From assembly GCA_964475595.1 (NCBI GenBank), contig CAYYXG010000012.1, positions 1 to 64,000 of the forward strand: a DNA stretch of 64,000 nucleotides. Direction: 5' to 3'. Below are positions 40,671 to 51,129 of the stretch, in pieces (position 1 is the first letter of the stretch; every line of letters begins with the position of its first letter). A model generated the notes under the pieces. That model ran no database searches. It was not told the DNA's origin and worked only from the letters and a program-made list of their open reading frames with translations. Both the position numbers and the translations under genes were made by a program. The stretch is from RGEC01 sp964475595 (GTDB lineage Bacteria; Bacteroidota; Bacteroidia; NS11-12g; UBA955).

Positions 40671-42431
40671 GTGAAAAGCCCTTTCAAGTTTAATCCAGGC
40701 CTCCTGGGACGAATTATGCAACTCGCACTCCCAAAGAGAGCTGCCTTCTACAGTGCCATTTTACTCACCATCCTACAAAGTTGTTTATCTGCGATTCAGC
40801 CCAATTTTTATAGCCATGCCATTGATCATTATATTCTCAAAGGCACCTACGAAGGTTTGGGTTTCTGGTGTTTATTGATTTTAGCGGTTTTGATTTTTCA
40901 GACCTTACTGGGTTTTCTTAACAGCTATTTATCAGAAAACATTGGTCAGGATGTGATTTTGCGCATGCGAAATTACACCTATAAACACCTAATAAATCTA
41001 CGACAAACCTTTTTTGACAAGACGCCTGTTGGGACATCTGTTACCAGAACCATCAGTGATATTGAAACTGTAACCGAACTTTTCTCTGCAGGCCTCATCA
41101 CCATAGCCGGCGATGCTTTTCAGATTATTATCATACTGGTATGTATGTTCGTTATTAGCTGGAAATTGACCCTTTTAACCCTCCTGGTACTTCCGTTCTT
41201 GTTATGGGCAGCCAATTTTTTTAGAAAGGGAGTAAGAGACAGTTTTCAGCAGGTTAGAAATGAGGTTTCTAGACTCAATTCTTTTCTTCAGGAACACATC
41301 ACCGGCATGCACATTGTTCAACTATTTAATCGACAGGAAAAAGAATATTCGAAATTTAAATCCATCAATGCCTCACATAGAGATGCCCATATTCGGGGTA
41401 TATTTTACTATGCTGTTTTCTTTCCCATCGTAGAATTTTTGGTTGCAGCCACACTGGCCATCATCATTTTATACGGAACAGGCGGAATGATGCAAAACAC
41501 ATTACAGCCTGGCGAATTAACCGCATTTATCATGTTTGTCAACCTGTTTTTTCGCCCGGTAAGAGCCATTGCAGACCGGTTCAACAATATTCAAATGGGC
41601 ATGGTAGCTGCTGAAAGAATTTTTGAACTGCTGGATAACACAGAAAATACTGAAACTTCCGGAACAATCATTCCAGAGGAATTCCGTGGGGAAATTCGAT
41701 TTGAAAATGTATGGTTTGCCTATGAAGGTGAAAACTGGGTACTAAAAAACCTGTCGTTTACGGTAAATCCGGGAGAAACCTTTGCCATTGTGGGCCATAC
41801 GGGAAGCGGAAAAACTACCATCATCGGCCTCATTGCCCGATTTTATCAGCATCAGCGTGGTAATATCTATGTTGATGGTATCAAAATCGAAGCTTACAAT
41901 CTGGATTTTCTGCGAAAAAAAGTAGTTTCCGTATTGCAGGATGTTTTTCTATTCAGCGGCAGTATTGCCGATAACATCCGACTTAAAAATCAAGAAATCA
42001 AGGACACAGAAATCGCAGAGGCCGCAAGACTGATTGGGGCATATGATTTCATTCATCATTTGCCGGGTCAATTTGATTTTAATGTAATGGAAAGGGGCAT
42101 GTCTTTAAGTTTGGGCCAGCGACAGCTCATCAGTTTTATCAGAGCGCTTGCATGCAAACCCGGCATCATTATTTTGGATGAAGCCACCAGCAATATAGAC
42201 AGTGAAACAGAAGTTCTTATCCAAAAAGCAATCTATCAGCTGTTAAATAACCGCACTGCTGTTGTCATTGCTCATAGACTCAGCACCATCCGACATTCTA
42301 ACAGAATTTTATACATGAAAACAGGTGAAAAATGTGAAGAAGGTACGCATGCTGAGCTAATGAAGCTGAATGGCATGTATGCTGCTATGTATATGGCACA
42401 GCAATTATCTGGTGCCAATATCCTAGAATAA
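40671..42431 (+). CDS. ABC transporter, fused permease and ATPase (MsbA-like)
   Basis: A 586-residue half-transporter with an N-terminal six-helix permease (about residues 20-320) and a C-terminal ATPase. ATPase motifs are Walker A GHTGSGKTT, the LSLGQRQ signature, Walker B IIILDEATSNID and the H-loop in IAHRLST. It resembles lipid A/multidrug exporters such as MsbA and forms a homodimer in the inner membrane; the substrate cannot be told from sequence. Translation begins at GTG 40671 (VKSPFKFNPGLLGR); the next Met is 16 residues later, inside the first elbow helix. A terminator shared with rpoC follows immediately. Confidence 0.9.
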   Translation: MKSPFKFNPGLLGRIMQLALPKRAAFYSAILLTILQSCLSAIQPNFYSHAIDHYILKGTYEGLGFWCLLILAVLIFQTLLGFLNSYLSENIGQDVILRMRNYTYKHLINLRQTFFDKTPVGTSVTRTISDIETVTELFSAGLITIAGDAFQIIIILVCMFVISWKLTLLTLLVLPFLLWAANFFRKGVRDSFQQVRNEVSRLNSFLQEHITGMHIVQLFNRQEKEYSKFKSINASHRDAHIRGIFYYAVFFPIVEFLVAATLAIIILYGTGGMMQNTLQPGELTAFIMFVNLFFRPVRAIADRFNNIQMGMVAAERIFELLDNTENTETSGTIIPEEFRGEIRFENVWFAYEGENWVLKNLSFTVNPGETFAIVGHTGSGKTTIIGLIARFYQHQRGNIYVDGIKIEAYNLDFLRKKVVSVLQDVFLFSGSIADNIRLKNQEIKDTEIAEAARLIGAYDFIHHLPGQFDFNVMERGMSLSLGQRQLISFIRALACKPGIIILDEATSNIDSETEVLIQKAIYQLLNNRTAVVIAHRLSTIRHSNRILYMKTGEKCEEGTHAELMKLNGMYAAMYMAQQLSGANILE

Positions 42432-42461
42432 AAAAAGCCGACCTGTAATAGGCCGGCTTTT
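42432..42461. terminator. Bidirectional terminator between the ABC exporter and rpoC
   Basis: AAAAGCCGACC, loop TGTAATA, GGCCGGCTTTT: 11-bp stem with one G-T pair and A/T flanks on both sides, between two convergent genes. Confidence 0.85.
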
Positions 42462-42478
42462 CTAAATATTTGGGAATT

Positions 42479-45400
42479 TTAAGCTTCCTCCGTCTCAGCT
42501 TCCATTTTGGAAGCCATCAACCGATCATACTCCTCTTTGGAACCTGTAACTACATTATCCCAATTACGCATACCGGTACCGGCAGGAATGAGATGACCCA
42601 CAATTACATTTTCCTTAAGGCCTTTAAGCTCATCAACCTTACCGGAAATGGCGGCTTCATTTAACACCTTGGTGGTTTCCTGGAAGGATGCAGCACTCAT
42701 AAAGCTCTGGGTTCCCAAAGAAGCCTTGGTAATACCCATCAGTACGGGCTGAGCAGTCGCTGAAACAGCATCGCGGAATTCTACCAGCTTCTTGTCCTGA
42801 CGACGAAGTCCGCTGTTTTCCTGCCTCAGGTCTTTCAAGCTAACAATTTGACCAGGGTGCATCTGTTCGCTGTCACCTGCATCAGTTACTACCTTTTTAT
42901 CCCAAATCCAGTCATTCTCTGACCGGAGATTCCAGCGGTCGGTAATTTCACCTTCAAGGAAACGGGTATCTCCTGGATCATTGATTTCCATCTTCTGCAT
43001 CATCTGCCTAACAATGGTTTCGATGTGTTTATCATTGATTTTCACACCCTGTAGACGATATACTTCCTGAATTCCATTCAATACATAACGCTGAACGGCA
43101 CCGGGCCCTTCAATGCGCAGTATATCCTGAGGGGTTATCGCACCATCACTCAATGGCTGACCAGCACGAACAAAATCACCATCATGCACCAAAATGTGCT
43201 TACTGAGCGCAACCTGATAGTGTTTCTTCTCACCGTCTTTGCTCGTAACTATGATTTCCTGGTTACCACGCTTGCTCACACCATACTCCACTACACCATC
43301 AATTTCACTTACTACGGCGGGATTGGATGGATTACGTGCTTCAAACAATTCTGTCACGCGGGGAAGACCACCGGTAATATCACGTGTACGCGTTGCACTT
43401 CTGGGAATTTTTGCCAGAATATCTCCTGCCTTAACAGCAGCGCCAGCTTTAGCAACCAGAATTGAACCTACTGGCATGTTAAAGTGCTTGTTCTGATCTG
43501 CCTTGCCTTGAACTGCAATTACTGGCACTTTCGTTTTATCCTTGCTTTCTACAATAACCAGTTCGCTAAGACCAGTCTGCTCATCTCCTTCTTCACGCAT
43601 GTTAACCCCTTCAATAATGTTATCGTACTGCACGGTTCCGTCAATATCAGAGATAATCAAGGTGTTAAATGGATCCCAAGTACACAATTTGTCTCCTTTT
43701 TTAACGGTCGCACCCTCTTTTACCATGAGTTGAGCACCATAAGGAACATTATAGCTGGTAATTACGTTGTTGCTGCGTGAATCAAGAATCCGGATTTCAC
43801 CACTTCTACCCAAGACGATTTCCACCTTTTTCTTCTTTCCGGTTTCATCGTCAACCACTTCTTTGGTTACTGTACGCATGCTATCAAAGTTGATTACGCC
43901 TTCGTATTTGGTTTCGAGGGTGTTTTCAGCAGCAATGTTCATAGCGGCACCACCGGTGTGGAACGTACGGAGGGTAAGCTGCGTACCGGGTTCACCAATA
44001 GACTGGGCAGCAATTACACCTACTGCTTCGCCAATTTGAACCATACGGCCTGTAGCCAGGTTTCTTCCATAGCATTTTGCACACACTCCACTGAGTGTCT
44101 CGCAAGTCAGCACGCTACGGATTTCAACCTCTTCTATACCTGCTGCATCAATTGCGGCGGCCATTTTTTCGGTTACTTCATCTCCACCTCTACCCAGTAC
44201 TTCTCCTGTGGTATTGTCTATCACATCATCCACAAGGCAGCGGCCCAGTATTCTTTCATTGAGACTTTCTGCTACTTCATCATTGTTGATAATGGCAGAC
44301 ATAGCAATGCCCCTAAGGGTTGCGCAATCTTGTTCTGTGATAACTACATCCTGAGCTACATCGTGCAGACGACGGGTAAGATAACCTGCATCCGCTGTTT
44401 TTAACGCTGTATCAGCAAGACCCTTACGAGCACCGTGCGTAGAGATAAAGTATTCCAATACATTCAAACCCTCTTTAAAGTTTGAAATAATCGGGTTTTC
44501 GATGGTATCACCAGTTCCTCCACCACTGCTCTTTTGAGGCTTTGCCATCAGACCACGCATTCCACCGAGCTGACGAATCTGCTCGTTAGAACCACGTGCA
44601 CCTGAGTCAAGCATCATATAAATAGGGTTAAAGCCCTGATCATCCGAACTCAGTTCTTTAATAAGAACACGAGCAAGTTGATTATTTACGCGGGTCCAAA
44701 GGTCAATTACCTGGTTATATCTTTCATTATTGGTAATGAAACCCATGTCTGCGTTAGACTGAATTTCCTGCACCTCTTCGTAAGCTTTGTTCACCAGCTG
44801 ATCTTTTTCATCGGGGATTTTCACATAGCTCATATTAAAGCTGAGACCGCCGCGGAAGGCAAAGTGAAATCCAAGTCCTTTAATAGCGTCTAGGAAGTTG
44901 GCTGCTTTGGCCACGCCGGCCACTCGAATCATCCCTGAAATGATATCACGAAGATTTTTCTTTTTCAGAAGTTCGTTTATGTAGCCATATTCCTCCGGAA
45001 CTACCTGATTAAACAAGATTCTCCCCATGGTGGTATCAATTACGCTCCAAACGAACTCATCGTTTTCCTTAACACGCACACGGCACTTAACCTTGGCATG
45101 TAGGTCTACTCTTCCTTCGTTGTACGCGATAATGGCTTCTTCAGCAGCATAGAAAGTCAGACCTTCGCCTTTTACAGGGTGGGCTTTGGTTCCTACACGT
45201 TCCTTGGTAATGTAATAAAGTCCCAAAATCATATCCTGGGAGGGAACTGTTACCGGTGAACCATTTGCAGGGTTGAGGATATTGTGAGAAGCCAACATCA
45301 GCAATTGTGCCTCTGCCACGGCAGCATTGCCGAGCGGAACGTGCACAGCCATCTGGTCACCGTCAAAGTCAGCGTTAAAACCGGTACAAACAAGAGGATG

Positions 45401-46786
45401 CAACTGTATAGCCTTACCCTCTACCAATTTGGGCTGGAAGGCCTGAATACCTAATCTGTGCAGTGTAGGAGCCCTGTTTAATAAAACCGGATGACCTTTT
45501 AAAATATTTTCTAGAATATCCCAAATAACAGGATCCTTCTTTTCTACAATTTTCTTGGCAGTTTTAACGGTCTTTACAATGCCCCTTTCAATCAGTTTAC
45601 GAATGATAAATGGCTTGAAAAGCTCGGCGGCCATATTTTTGGGCAGACCACACTCATTCAGTTTCAGGGTAGGACCTACCACAATAACAGAACGACCTGA
45701 ATAATCCACACGTTTACCCAGCAGGTTTTGACGGAAGCGGCCCTGTTTGCCTTTTAGCATATCGCTAAGCGACTTTAAAGGACGATTACCTTCACTCTTC
45801 ACCGCACTTGCACGACGGGTGTTATCCAACAGTGAATCTACGGCTTCCTGAAGCATACGCTTCTCATTTCTCAAAATTACTTCAGGCGCTTTAATTTCAA
45901 TCAATCGCTTTAAGCGGTTATTACGTATGATAACCCGGCGATATAAATCATTCAAATCTGAAGTTGCGAAACGGCCACCCTCCAAAGGAACCAAAGGACG
46001 CAATTCAGGTGGAATTACGGGCAACATCTTCATCACCATCCACTCAGGACGATTCTCACCGGTGCGCTGGGCACTACGGAAACCTTCAATTACCTTCAAT
46101 CGCTTCAGGGCTTCCTGTTTACGCTGTTGGCTGGTTTCTGTAGCCGCCTGATTTCGCAAGTCATAGCTTAATTTATCCAGATTGATTCGGCTCAGCAAAT
46201 CATTCAAGGCCTCTGCACCCATGCGGGCAATGAACTTGTTGGGATCATTATCATCCAACAACTGGTTCTCTTTAGGCAGAGAATCTGTGATGTCCAGGTA
46301 CTCTTCCTCAGTCAGAAGATCCAGATAATTACTATTGGACGCTGCACCGGGTTGTATTACCACATAACGCTCGTAATAGATAACCATATCGAGCTTCTTG
46401 GTAGGTAGACCAAGCAGGTAACCAATTTTATTGGGAAGAGATCTAAAGTACCAAATGTGCGCAACGGGCACCACCAGATTAATGTGGCCCATGCGCTCAC
46501 GACGCACTTTCTTCTCTGTTACCTCCACACCACAACGATCACAAACGATGCCTTTATAGCGAATACGTTTGTATTTTCCGCAGTGACATTCATAATCCTT
46601 GATAGGACCAAAAATGCGTTCGCAGAAAAGTCCGCCCATTTCAGGCTTGTAGCTTCGGTAGTTAATGGTTTCCGGTTTGGTAACCTCCCCAAAACTGCGG
46701 CGTAGTATGTTTTCCGGTGAAGCCAGCGAGATTCTGATCTTGCTAAAATTGCTTCCGATTTTTTGAATTTTCTTTTGTGTTTGCAT
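42479..46786 (-). CDS. rpoC: RNA polymerase subunit beta'
   Basis: A 1435-residue beta' subunit, normal for Bacteroidota. The N-terminal zinc ribbon is CHCGKYKRIRYKGIVCDRCG, the catalytic aspartates are in NADFDGDQMAVHVPL, and the second zinc site is in CETLSGVCAKCYG. The order of conserved blocks is complete and no insertion or frameshift is visible. It forms the active-site cleft of RNA polymerase with RpoB. It ends the ribosomal protein/RNA polymerase operon, 21 bases after rpoB. Confidence 0.98.
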   Translation of the reverse strand: MQTQKKIQKIGSNFSKIRISLASPENILRRSFGEVTKPETINYRSYKPEMGGLFCERIFGPIKDYECHCGKYKRIRYKGIVCDRCGVEVTEKKVRRERMGHINLVVPVAHIWYFRSLPNKIGYLLGLPTKKLDMVIYYERYVVIQPGAASNSNYLDLLTEEEYLDITDSLPKENQLLDDNDPNKFIARMGAEALNDLLSRINLDKLSYDLRNQAATETSQQRKQEALKRLKVIEGFRSAQRTGENRPEWMVMKMLPVIPPELRPLVPLEGGRFATSDLNDLYRRVIIRNNRLKRLIEIKAPEVILRNEKRMLQEAVDSLLDNTRRASAVKSEGNRPLKSLSDMLKGKQGRFRQNLLGKRVDYSGRSVIVVGPTLKLNECGLPKNMAAELFKPFIIRKLIERGIVKTVKTAKKIVEKKDPVIWDILENILKGHPVLLNRAPTLHRLGIQAFQPKLVEGKAIQLHPLVCTGFNADFDGDQMAVHVPLGNAAVAEAQLLMLASHNILNPANGSPVTVPSQDMILGLYYITKERVGTKAHPVKGEGLTFYAAEEAIIAYNEGRVDLHAKVKCRVRVKENDEFVWSVIDTTMGRILFNQVVPEEYGYINELLKKKNLRDIISGMIRVAGVAKAANFLDAIKGLGFHFAFRGGLSFNMSYVKIPDEKDQLVNKAYEEVQEIQSNADMGFITNNERYNQVIDLWTRVNNQLARVLIKELSSDDQGFNPIYMMLDSGARGSNEQIRQLGGMRGLMAKPQKSSGGGTGDTIENPIISNFKEGLNVLEYFISTHGARKGLADTALKTADAGYLTRRLHDVAQDVVITEQDCATLRGIAMSAIINNDEVAESLNERILGRCLVDDVIDNTTGEVLGRGGDEVTEKMAAAIDAAGIEEVEIRSVLTCETLSGVCAKCYGRNLATGRMVQIGEAVGVIAAQSIGEPGTQLTLRTFHTGGAAMNIAAENTLETKYEGVINFDSMRTVTKEVVDDETGKKKKVEIVLGRSGEIRILDSRSNNVITSYNVPYGAQLMVKEGATVKKGDKLCTWDPFNTLIISDIDGTVQYDNIIEGVNMREEGDEQTGLSELVIVESKDKTKVPVIAVQGKADQNKHFNMPVGSILVAKAGAAVKAGDILAKIPRSATRTRDITGGLPRVTELFEARNPSNPAVVSEIDGVVEYGVSKRGNQEIIVTSKDGEKKHYQVALSKHILVHDGDFVRAGQPLSDGAITPQDILRIEGPGAVQRYVLNGIQEVYRLQGVKINDKHIETIVRQMMQKMEINDPGDTRFLEGEITDRWNLRSENDWIWDKKVVTDAGDSEQMHPGQIVSLKDLRQENSGLRRQDKKLVEFRDAVSATAQPVLMGITKASLGTQSFMSAASFQETTKVLNEAAISGKVDELKGLKENVIVGHLIPAGTGMRNWDNVVTGSKEEYDRLMASKMEAETEEA

Positions 46787-46807
46787 GTTACTGACTTTCG
46801 CTCAGAG

Positions 46808-49800
46808 TTATTCGATAAATGATACTTCCAGACCCAGACCTCTCAATTCATGTACAAGTACATTGAATGATTCGGGGGTTCCGATATTACTCAGGTTTTC
46901 ACCTTTCACAATGGCTTCATAGGCCTTGGCTCTTCCGGTGATGTCATCAGACTTCACGGTTAGTATTTCGCGCAGAATGTTTGATGCACCGAATGCTTCC
47001 AGTGCCCAAACTTCCATTTCACCGAAACGCTGACCACCAAACTGTGCTTTACCACCCAACGGCTGCTGGGTAATAAGACTGTACGGACCGATAGAACGGG
47101 CGTGCATCTTATCATCAACCATGTGTCCAAGTTTCAGCATATAGATGATACCTACCGTTGTGGGTTGGTCAAATTTCTGACCTGACAAACCATCATTCAG
47201 ATAAACCAGACCATTCTTGGGTATTCCTGCTTTATTGGTCCATTCCTCAATTTCAGCATTGCTGGCGCCATCGAAAATTGGGGTAGCAAATTTCACACCC
47301 AGCTCTTTTCCGGCCCATCCCAAAACGGTTTCATAAATCTGACCCAAGTTCATTCGAGAAGGTACGCCAAGGGGATTCAGAACGATGTCCACAGGTGTTC
47401 CATCATCCAGGAATGGCATGTCCTCTTCACGGACAATCCTGGCAACAATACCCTTGTTACCGTGACGACCTGCCATCTTATCACCCACTTTCAATTTACG
47501 TTTGGTTGCCACATAAACTTTAGCCATTTGCAAAATCCCGGTAGGCAATTCATCACCCACACTGATTGCATAATGCTCACGTTTAAAGTTGGTAACTTTA
47601 TCATTGTATACATTGATATAATTGGTCAATGCACGAACGATAAGTTCGTTTTTCTCTGCATCAGCGGTCCAGTTGTGGTAGTTTACATTACTGTAATCTA
47701 TGCTCATCAGATTTTTCTGGGTAAACTTAGTACCCTTGCTGATCAGCTCTTCACTGTACATATTGAAAACACCCTGGCTGGTTTTACCATTCACAATCTG
47801 GAATAATTTTTTAACCAGTTCGTCTTTGAACTCAGCCATTTCGCGCTTGTGGTCATCTTCCAGTTTTTGCAACCTTCCTTTGTCGCTGGCGCGAATGGTT
47901 TTATCTTTTTTGCTCTTGCTGAAGAGTTTTTTCTCAATAACCACACCATCTGTACCGGGAGGCGCTTTCAATGATGCATCTTTTACATCACCGGCTTTAT
48001 CGCCGAAAATGGCCCTAAGCAGTTTCTCTTCGGGTGATGGCTCAGTTTCACCTTTGGGTGTAATCTTACCAATGAGGATATCGCCTTCTTTAACCTCAGC
48101 ACCTATGCGTATCAGACCATTCTCGTCCAGGTTACGGGTCATCTCGTCACTGACATTCGGGATATCGTTGGTCAATTCCTCTTCACCGCGCTTGGTATCA
48201 CGAACTTCCAACTCAAACTCGGTAATGTAAACGGTGGTGTACCAATCGTCTTTTACTACTTTTTCTGAGATTACGATCGCATCCTCGAAGTTATAACCCT
48301 GCCAAGGCATGAATGCCACTTTCAGGTTACGACCAAGAGCGAGTTCCCCACCCTGGGTAGCATATCCTTCGCAAATCACCTGTCCCTTGGTAACCTTGTC
48401 ACCTTTCTTTACGATAGGATGCAGATTGATACAGGAATTCTGGTTGGTTCTGCGGAATTTGGTAAGCTGATAGGTCTTGGTATTACCGGTAAAGCTTACC
48501 AGATCGTCATCAGAATTGTGCTGATAACGAATGCGGATTTCACGTGCATCCACGTATTCAACCACACCATCCCCTTCAGCATTGATGAGAGAGCGGCTAT
48601 CACGAGCCACCTTTTCTTCCAGGCCGGTACCCACAATAGGAGCTTCAGGCTTAACCAGAGGCACAGCCTGACGCTGCATGTTTGAACCCATCAGCGCACG
48701 GTTAGCATCATCATGCTCCAAAAAGGGAATCAGCGAAGCGGCTATAGACACGATTTGGTTGGGTGCTACATCCATATAATCCAGTTTGGATGGATCCACC
48801 AACGGGAAGTCACCTTCCTTGCGGCTTTTCACCAACGCTGTTTTAAAATTTCCTTTTGCATCCACTTCCGCATTGGCCTGAGCAATGGTTTTTCCATCCT
48901 CTTCTTCAGCGCTAAGGTAGGTAATTCCTTCCTCGATTTTGCCTTCAACTACCTTACGATAAGGGGTTTCAATGAAGCCCATGTTGTTGATTTTGGCATG
49001 AACACAAAGGGAAGATATCAGACCAATATTAGGTCCTTCCGGAGTTTCAATGGTACAAAGTCGGCCGTAGTGCGTGTAGTGAACGTCACGTACTTCGAAA
49101 CCGGCTCTTTCACGGCTCAAACCACCCGGACCCAGTGCTGACAGACGACGCTTATGCGTGATTTCTGCCAGGGGATTAATCTGATCGAGGAACTGTGAAA
49201 GCTGGTTGGTTCCAAAGAATGAATTAATTACGCTGCTCAGGGTTCTGGCATTCACCAGATCTTGCGGTGTAAACACTTCATTATCCCGAATATTCATTTT
49301 TTCGCGAATGGTCCGGGCCATACGGGCAAGACCTACGCCAAACTGGGCATACAGCTGTTCACCAACAGTACGCACACGGCGGTTGCTCAAGTGATCAATA
49401 TCATCGAGGGCTTCCTGACCATTATACAGATGAATTAGGAACTTGATAATACTAATGATATCATCTTTGGTCAGTACCTTCACATCCATAGGCGTATTCA
49501 TATTCAACTTCTGGTTGATACGGTAACGACCTACGTCACCAAGGTCATAGCGCTTATCTGAGAAAAACAGACGCTCGATAATACCGCGCGCAGTCTCTTC
49601 ATCGGGTGGATCTGCATTCCTCAACTGACGATAGATTACCTCCAACGCCTCTTTTCCATTATTGGATGTATCTTTCTGCAGCGTGTTATAAATAATATCA
49701 AAATCAATGTTACCGGTATTTTCAGTGTTAAGAATTACTGTCTTTACACCTGCATCCACAATCACATCAATGTGTTCATCCGCCAGGATGGTATCACGCT

Positions 49801-50611
49801 CCAGAATAACCTCGTTTCTTTCAATAGAAACCACCTCACCGGTATCTTCATCAACGAAGTCTTCAATCCAGGTGCGCAGCACCCTAGCCGCCAGTTTGCG
49901 ACCTATTACTTTTTTAAGTCCGGTTTTGCTAACCTTTACTTCTTCACTTAGACCAAAAATATCAAGAATATCCTTATCACTCTCAAAGCCAATAGCACGG
50001 AGCAATGTAGTTACCGGGAACTTCTTTTTGCGGTCGATATAGGCATACATTACGGCATTTACATCGGTAGCAAATTCAATCCATGATCCTTTAAATGGAA
50101 TTACACGGGCTGAATACAACTTAGTACCGTTAGAGTGAATGCTTTGACCGAAAAATACGCCGGGAGAGCGATGCAACTGACTTACGATAACCCTTTCTGC
50201 GCCATTAATGATGAAAGTACCATTGGGCGTCATGTAGGGGATGGTTCCAAGATACACGTCCTGAACAATGGTTTTAAAATCTTCATGCTCGGGATCGTTA
50301 CAACTCAATTTCAATTTTGCCTTCAGTGGCACGGCATAAGTTAGACCGCGCTCAATGCACTCCTGAATGGTATATCTGGGTGGATCTACAAAGTAGTCAA
50401 GAAACTCCAGAACGAATATATTTCTGGTATCGGTAATAGGGAAGTTTTCACGGAAAACCATGAAAAGACCTTCACCTTCGCGTTTGTCGGCAGGTGTGTC
50501 AAGCTGAAAAAATTCCTGGAACGATTGCAGCTGCACATCGAGGAAATCGGGGTATTCAATGGCGTGTTTTACTTTGCCAAAAGAAACCCTATTGTTTTGT
50601 AGTGTGCTCAA
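46808..50611 (-). CDS. rpoB: RNA polymerase subunit beta
   Basis: A 1267-residue beta subunit with complete family blocks, for example FFGTNQLSQFLDQINPLAEI and THKRRLSALGPGGLSRERA (the rifampicin pocket) and KLRVGDKMAGRHGNKG-type C-terminal region (here KVGDKMAGRHGNKGIVAR). The start is a TTG at 50611 (giving STLQNNRVSFGKVKHAIEY): there is no ATG nearby and a stop codon lies a few codons upstream in frame. The leader before it is very A-rich and without an SD sequence. In the operon it is separated from rplL by a 102-base gap with a hairpin. Confidence 0.97.
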   Translation of the reverse strand: MSTLQNNRVSFGKVKHAIEYPDFLDVQLQSFQEFFQLDTPADKREGEGLFMVFRENFPITDTRNIFVLEFLDYFVDPPRYTIQECIERGLTYAVPLKAKLKLSCNDPEHEDFKTIVQDVYLGTIPYMTPNGTFIINGAERVIVSQLHRSPGVFFGQSIHSNGTKLYSARVIPFKGSWIEFATDVNAVMYAYIDRKKKFPVTTLLRAIGFESDKDILDIFGLSEEVKVSKTGLKKVIGRKLAARVLRTWIEDFVDEDTGEVVSIERNEVILERDTILADEHIDVIVDAGVKTVILNTENTGNIDFDIIYNTLQKDTSNNGKEALEVIYRQLRNADPPDEETARGIIERLFFSDKRYDLGDVGRYRINQKLNMNTPMDVKVLTKDDIISIIKFLIHLYNGQEALDDIDHLSNRRVRTVGEQLYAQFGVGLARMARTIREKMNIRDNEVFTPQDLVNARTLSSVINSFFGTNQLSQFLDQINPLAEITHKRRLSALGPGGLSRERAGFEVRDVHYTHYGRLCTIETPEGPNIGLISSLCVHAKINNMGFIETPYRKVVEGKIEEGITYLSAEEEDGKTIAQANAEVDAKGNFKTALVKSRKEGDFPLVDPSKLDYMDVAPNQIVSIAASLIPFLEHDDANRALMGSNMQRQAVPLVKPEAPIVGTGLEEKVARDSRSLINAEGDGVVEYVDAREIRIRYQHNSDDDLVSFTGNTKTYQLTKFRRTNQNSCINLHPIVKKGDKVTKGQVICEGYATQGGELALGRNLKVAFMPWQGYNFEDAIVISEKVVKDDWYTTVYITEFELEVRDTKRGEEELTNDIPNVSDEMTRNLDENGLIRIGAEVKEGDILIGKITPKGETEPSPEEKLLRAIFGDKAGDVKDASLKAPPGTDGVVIEKKLFSKSKKDKTIRASDKGRLQKLEDDHKREMAEFKDELVKKLFQIVNGKTSQGVFNMYSEELISKGTKFTQKNLMSIDYSNVNYHNWTADAEKNELIVRALTNYINVYNDKVTNFKREHYAISVGDELPTGILQMAKVYVATKRKLKVGDKMAGRHGNKGIVARIVREEDMPFLDDGTPVDIVLNPLGVPSRMNLGQIYETVLGWAGKELGVKFATPIFDGASNAEIEEWTNKAGIPKNGLVYLNDGLSGQKFDQPTTVGIIYMLKLGHMVDDKMHARSIGPYSLITQQPLGGKAQFGGQRFGEMEVWALEAFGASNILREILTVKSDDITGRAKAYEAIVKGENLSNIGTPESFNVLVHELRGLGLEVSFIE

Positions 50612-50661
50612 TTTGTTTTTGTTTTTTTAGGTACGACAATGGATGTTTGACTCAATAAACG

Positions 50662-50696
50662 CCCAAAAGGCCCACGGTATTCCGGGGCCATTTGGG
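50662..50696 (-). promoter_or_regulatory. rplL-rpoB intergenic hairpin (attenuator or processing site)
   Basis: CCCAAA with TTTGGG and GGCCC with GGGCC form an 11-bp stem with one A-A mismatch and an 11-base loop. It is not followed by a T-run on the coding strand, so it is more likely an attenuation or RNase III-like processing structure between the abundant L7/L12 message and rpoB than a full terminator. Confidence 0.65.
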
Positions 50697-50713
50697 GTTG
50701 TGTTTGTTGGAAA

Positions 50714-51094
50714 TTACTTGACCTCAACTTCAGCGCCCGCTTCTTTAAGTTTAGCTGCAAGATCTTCAGCTTCGGCTTTCGAAACTTTTTCTTTTACAGC
50801 TTTGGGGGCGGCATCAACAAGATCTTTGGCTTCTTTCAAACCGAGTCCGGTCAAATCTTTTACAATTTTAACCACATTCAGTTTGTTTGCGCCTGCATTT
50901 TTGAGGATAACATCAAACTCGGTTTGTTCCTCGGCGGCGGCGGCTCCACCACCACCCGCTGCGGGGGCGGCTACAGCCACTGCAGCAGCAGCAGGTTCAA
51001 TACCGTGCTCTTCCTTCAGGATTTGAGCAAGTTCATTTACCTCTTTTACAGTGAGATTTACCAACTGATTCGCGAATTCTTTCAGATCTACCAT
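50714..51094 (-). CDS. rplL: 50S ribosomal protein L7/L12
   Basis: A 126-residue stalk protein. An N-terminal dimerisation helix (DLKEFANQLVNLTVKEVNEL) is followed by an Ala/Gly-rich hinge (about residues 38-52) and the C-terminal factor-binding domain (LTGLGLKEAKDLVDAAPKAV). It recruits elongation factors to the ribosome. The hinge is glycine-richer (GGGG) than in E. coli. It lies 35 bases after rplJ, its partner. Confidence 0.97.
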   Translation of the reverse strand: MVDLKEFANQLVNLTVKEVNELAQILKEEHGIEPAAAAVAVAAPAAGGGGAAAAEEQTEFDVILKNAGANKLNVVKIVKDLTGLGLKEAKDLVDAAPKAVKEKVSKAEAEDLAAKLKEAGAEVEVK

Positions 51095-51129
51095 TGTTTT
51101 ATTGTTTTTTGAGTTTTTTTGTTAGTTAA

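Noticed and set aside
43184..50042. Long plus-strand frames opposite rpoC and rpoB
   Set aside because: They lie wholly antisense to full-length conserved genes and their residues are unlike real proteins.
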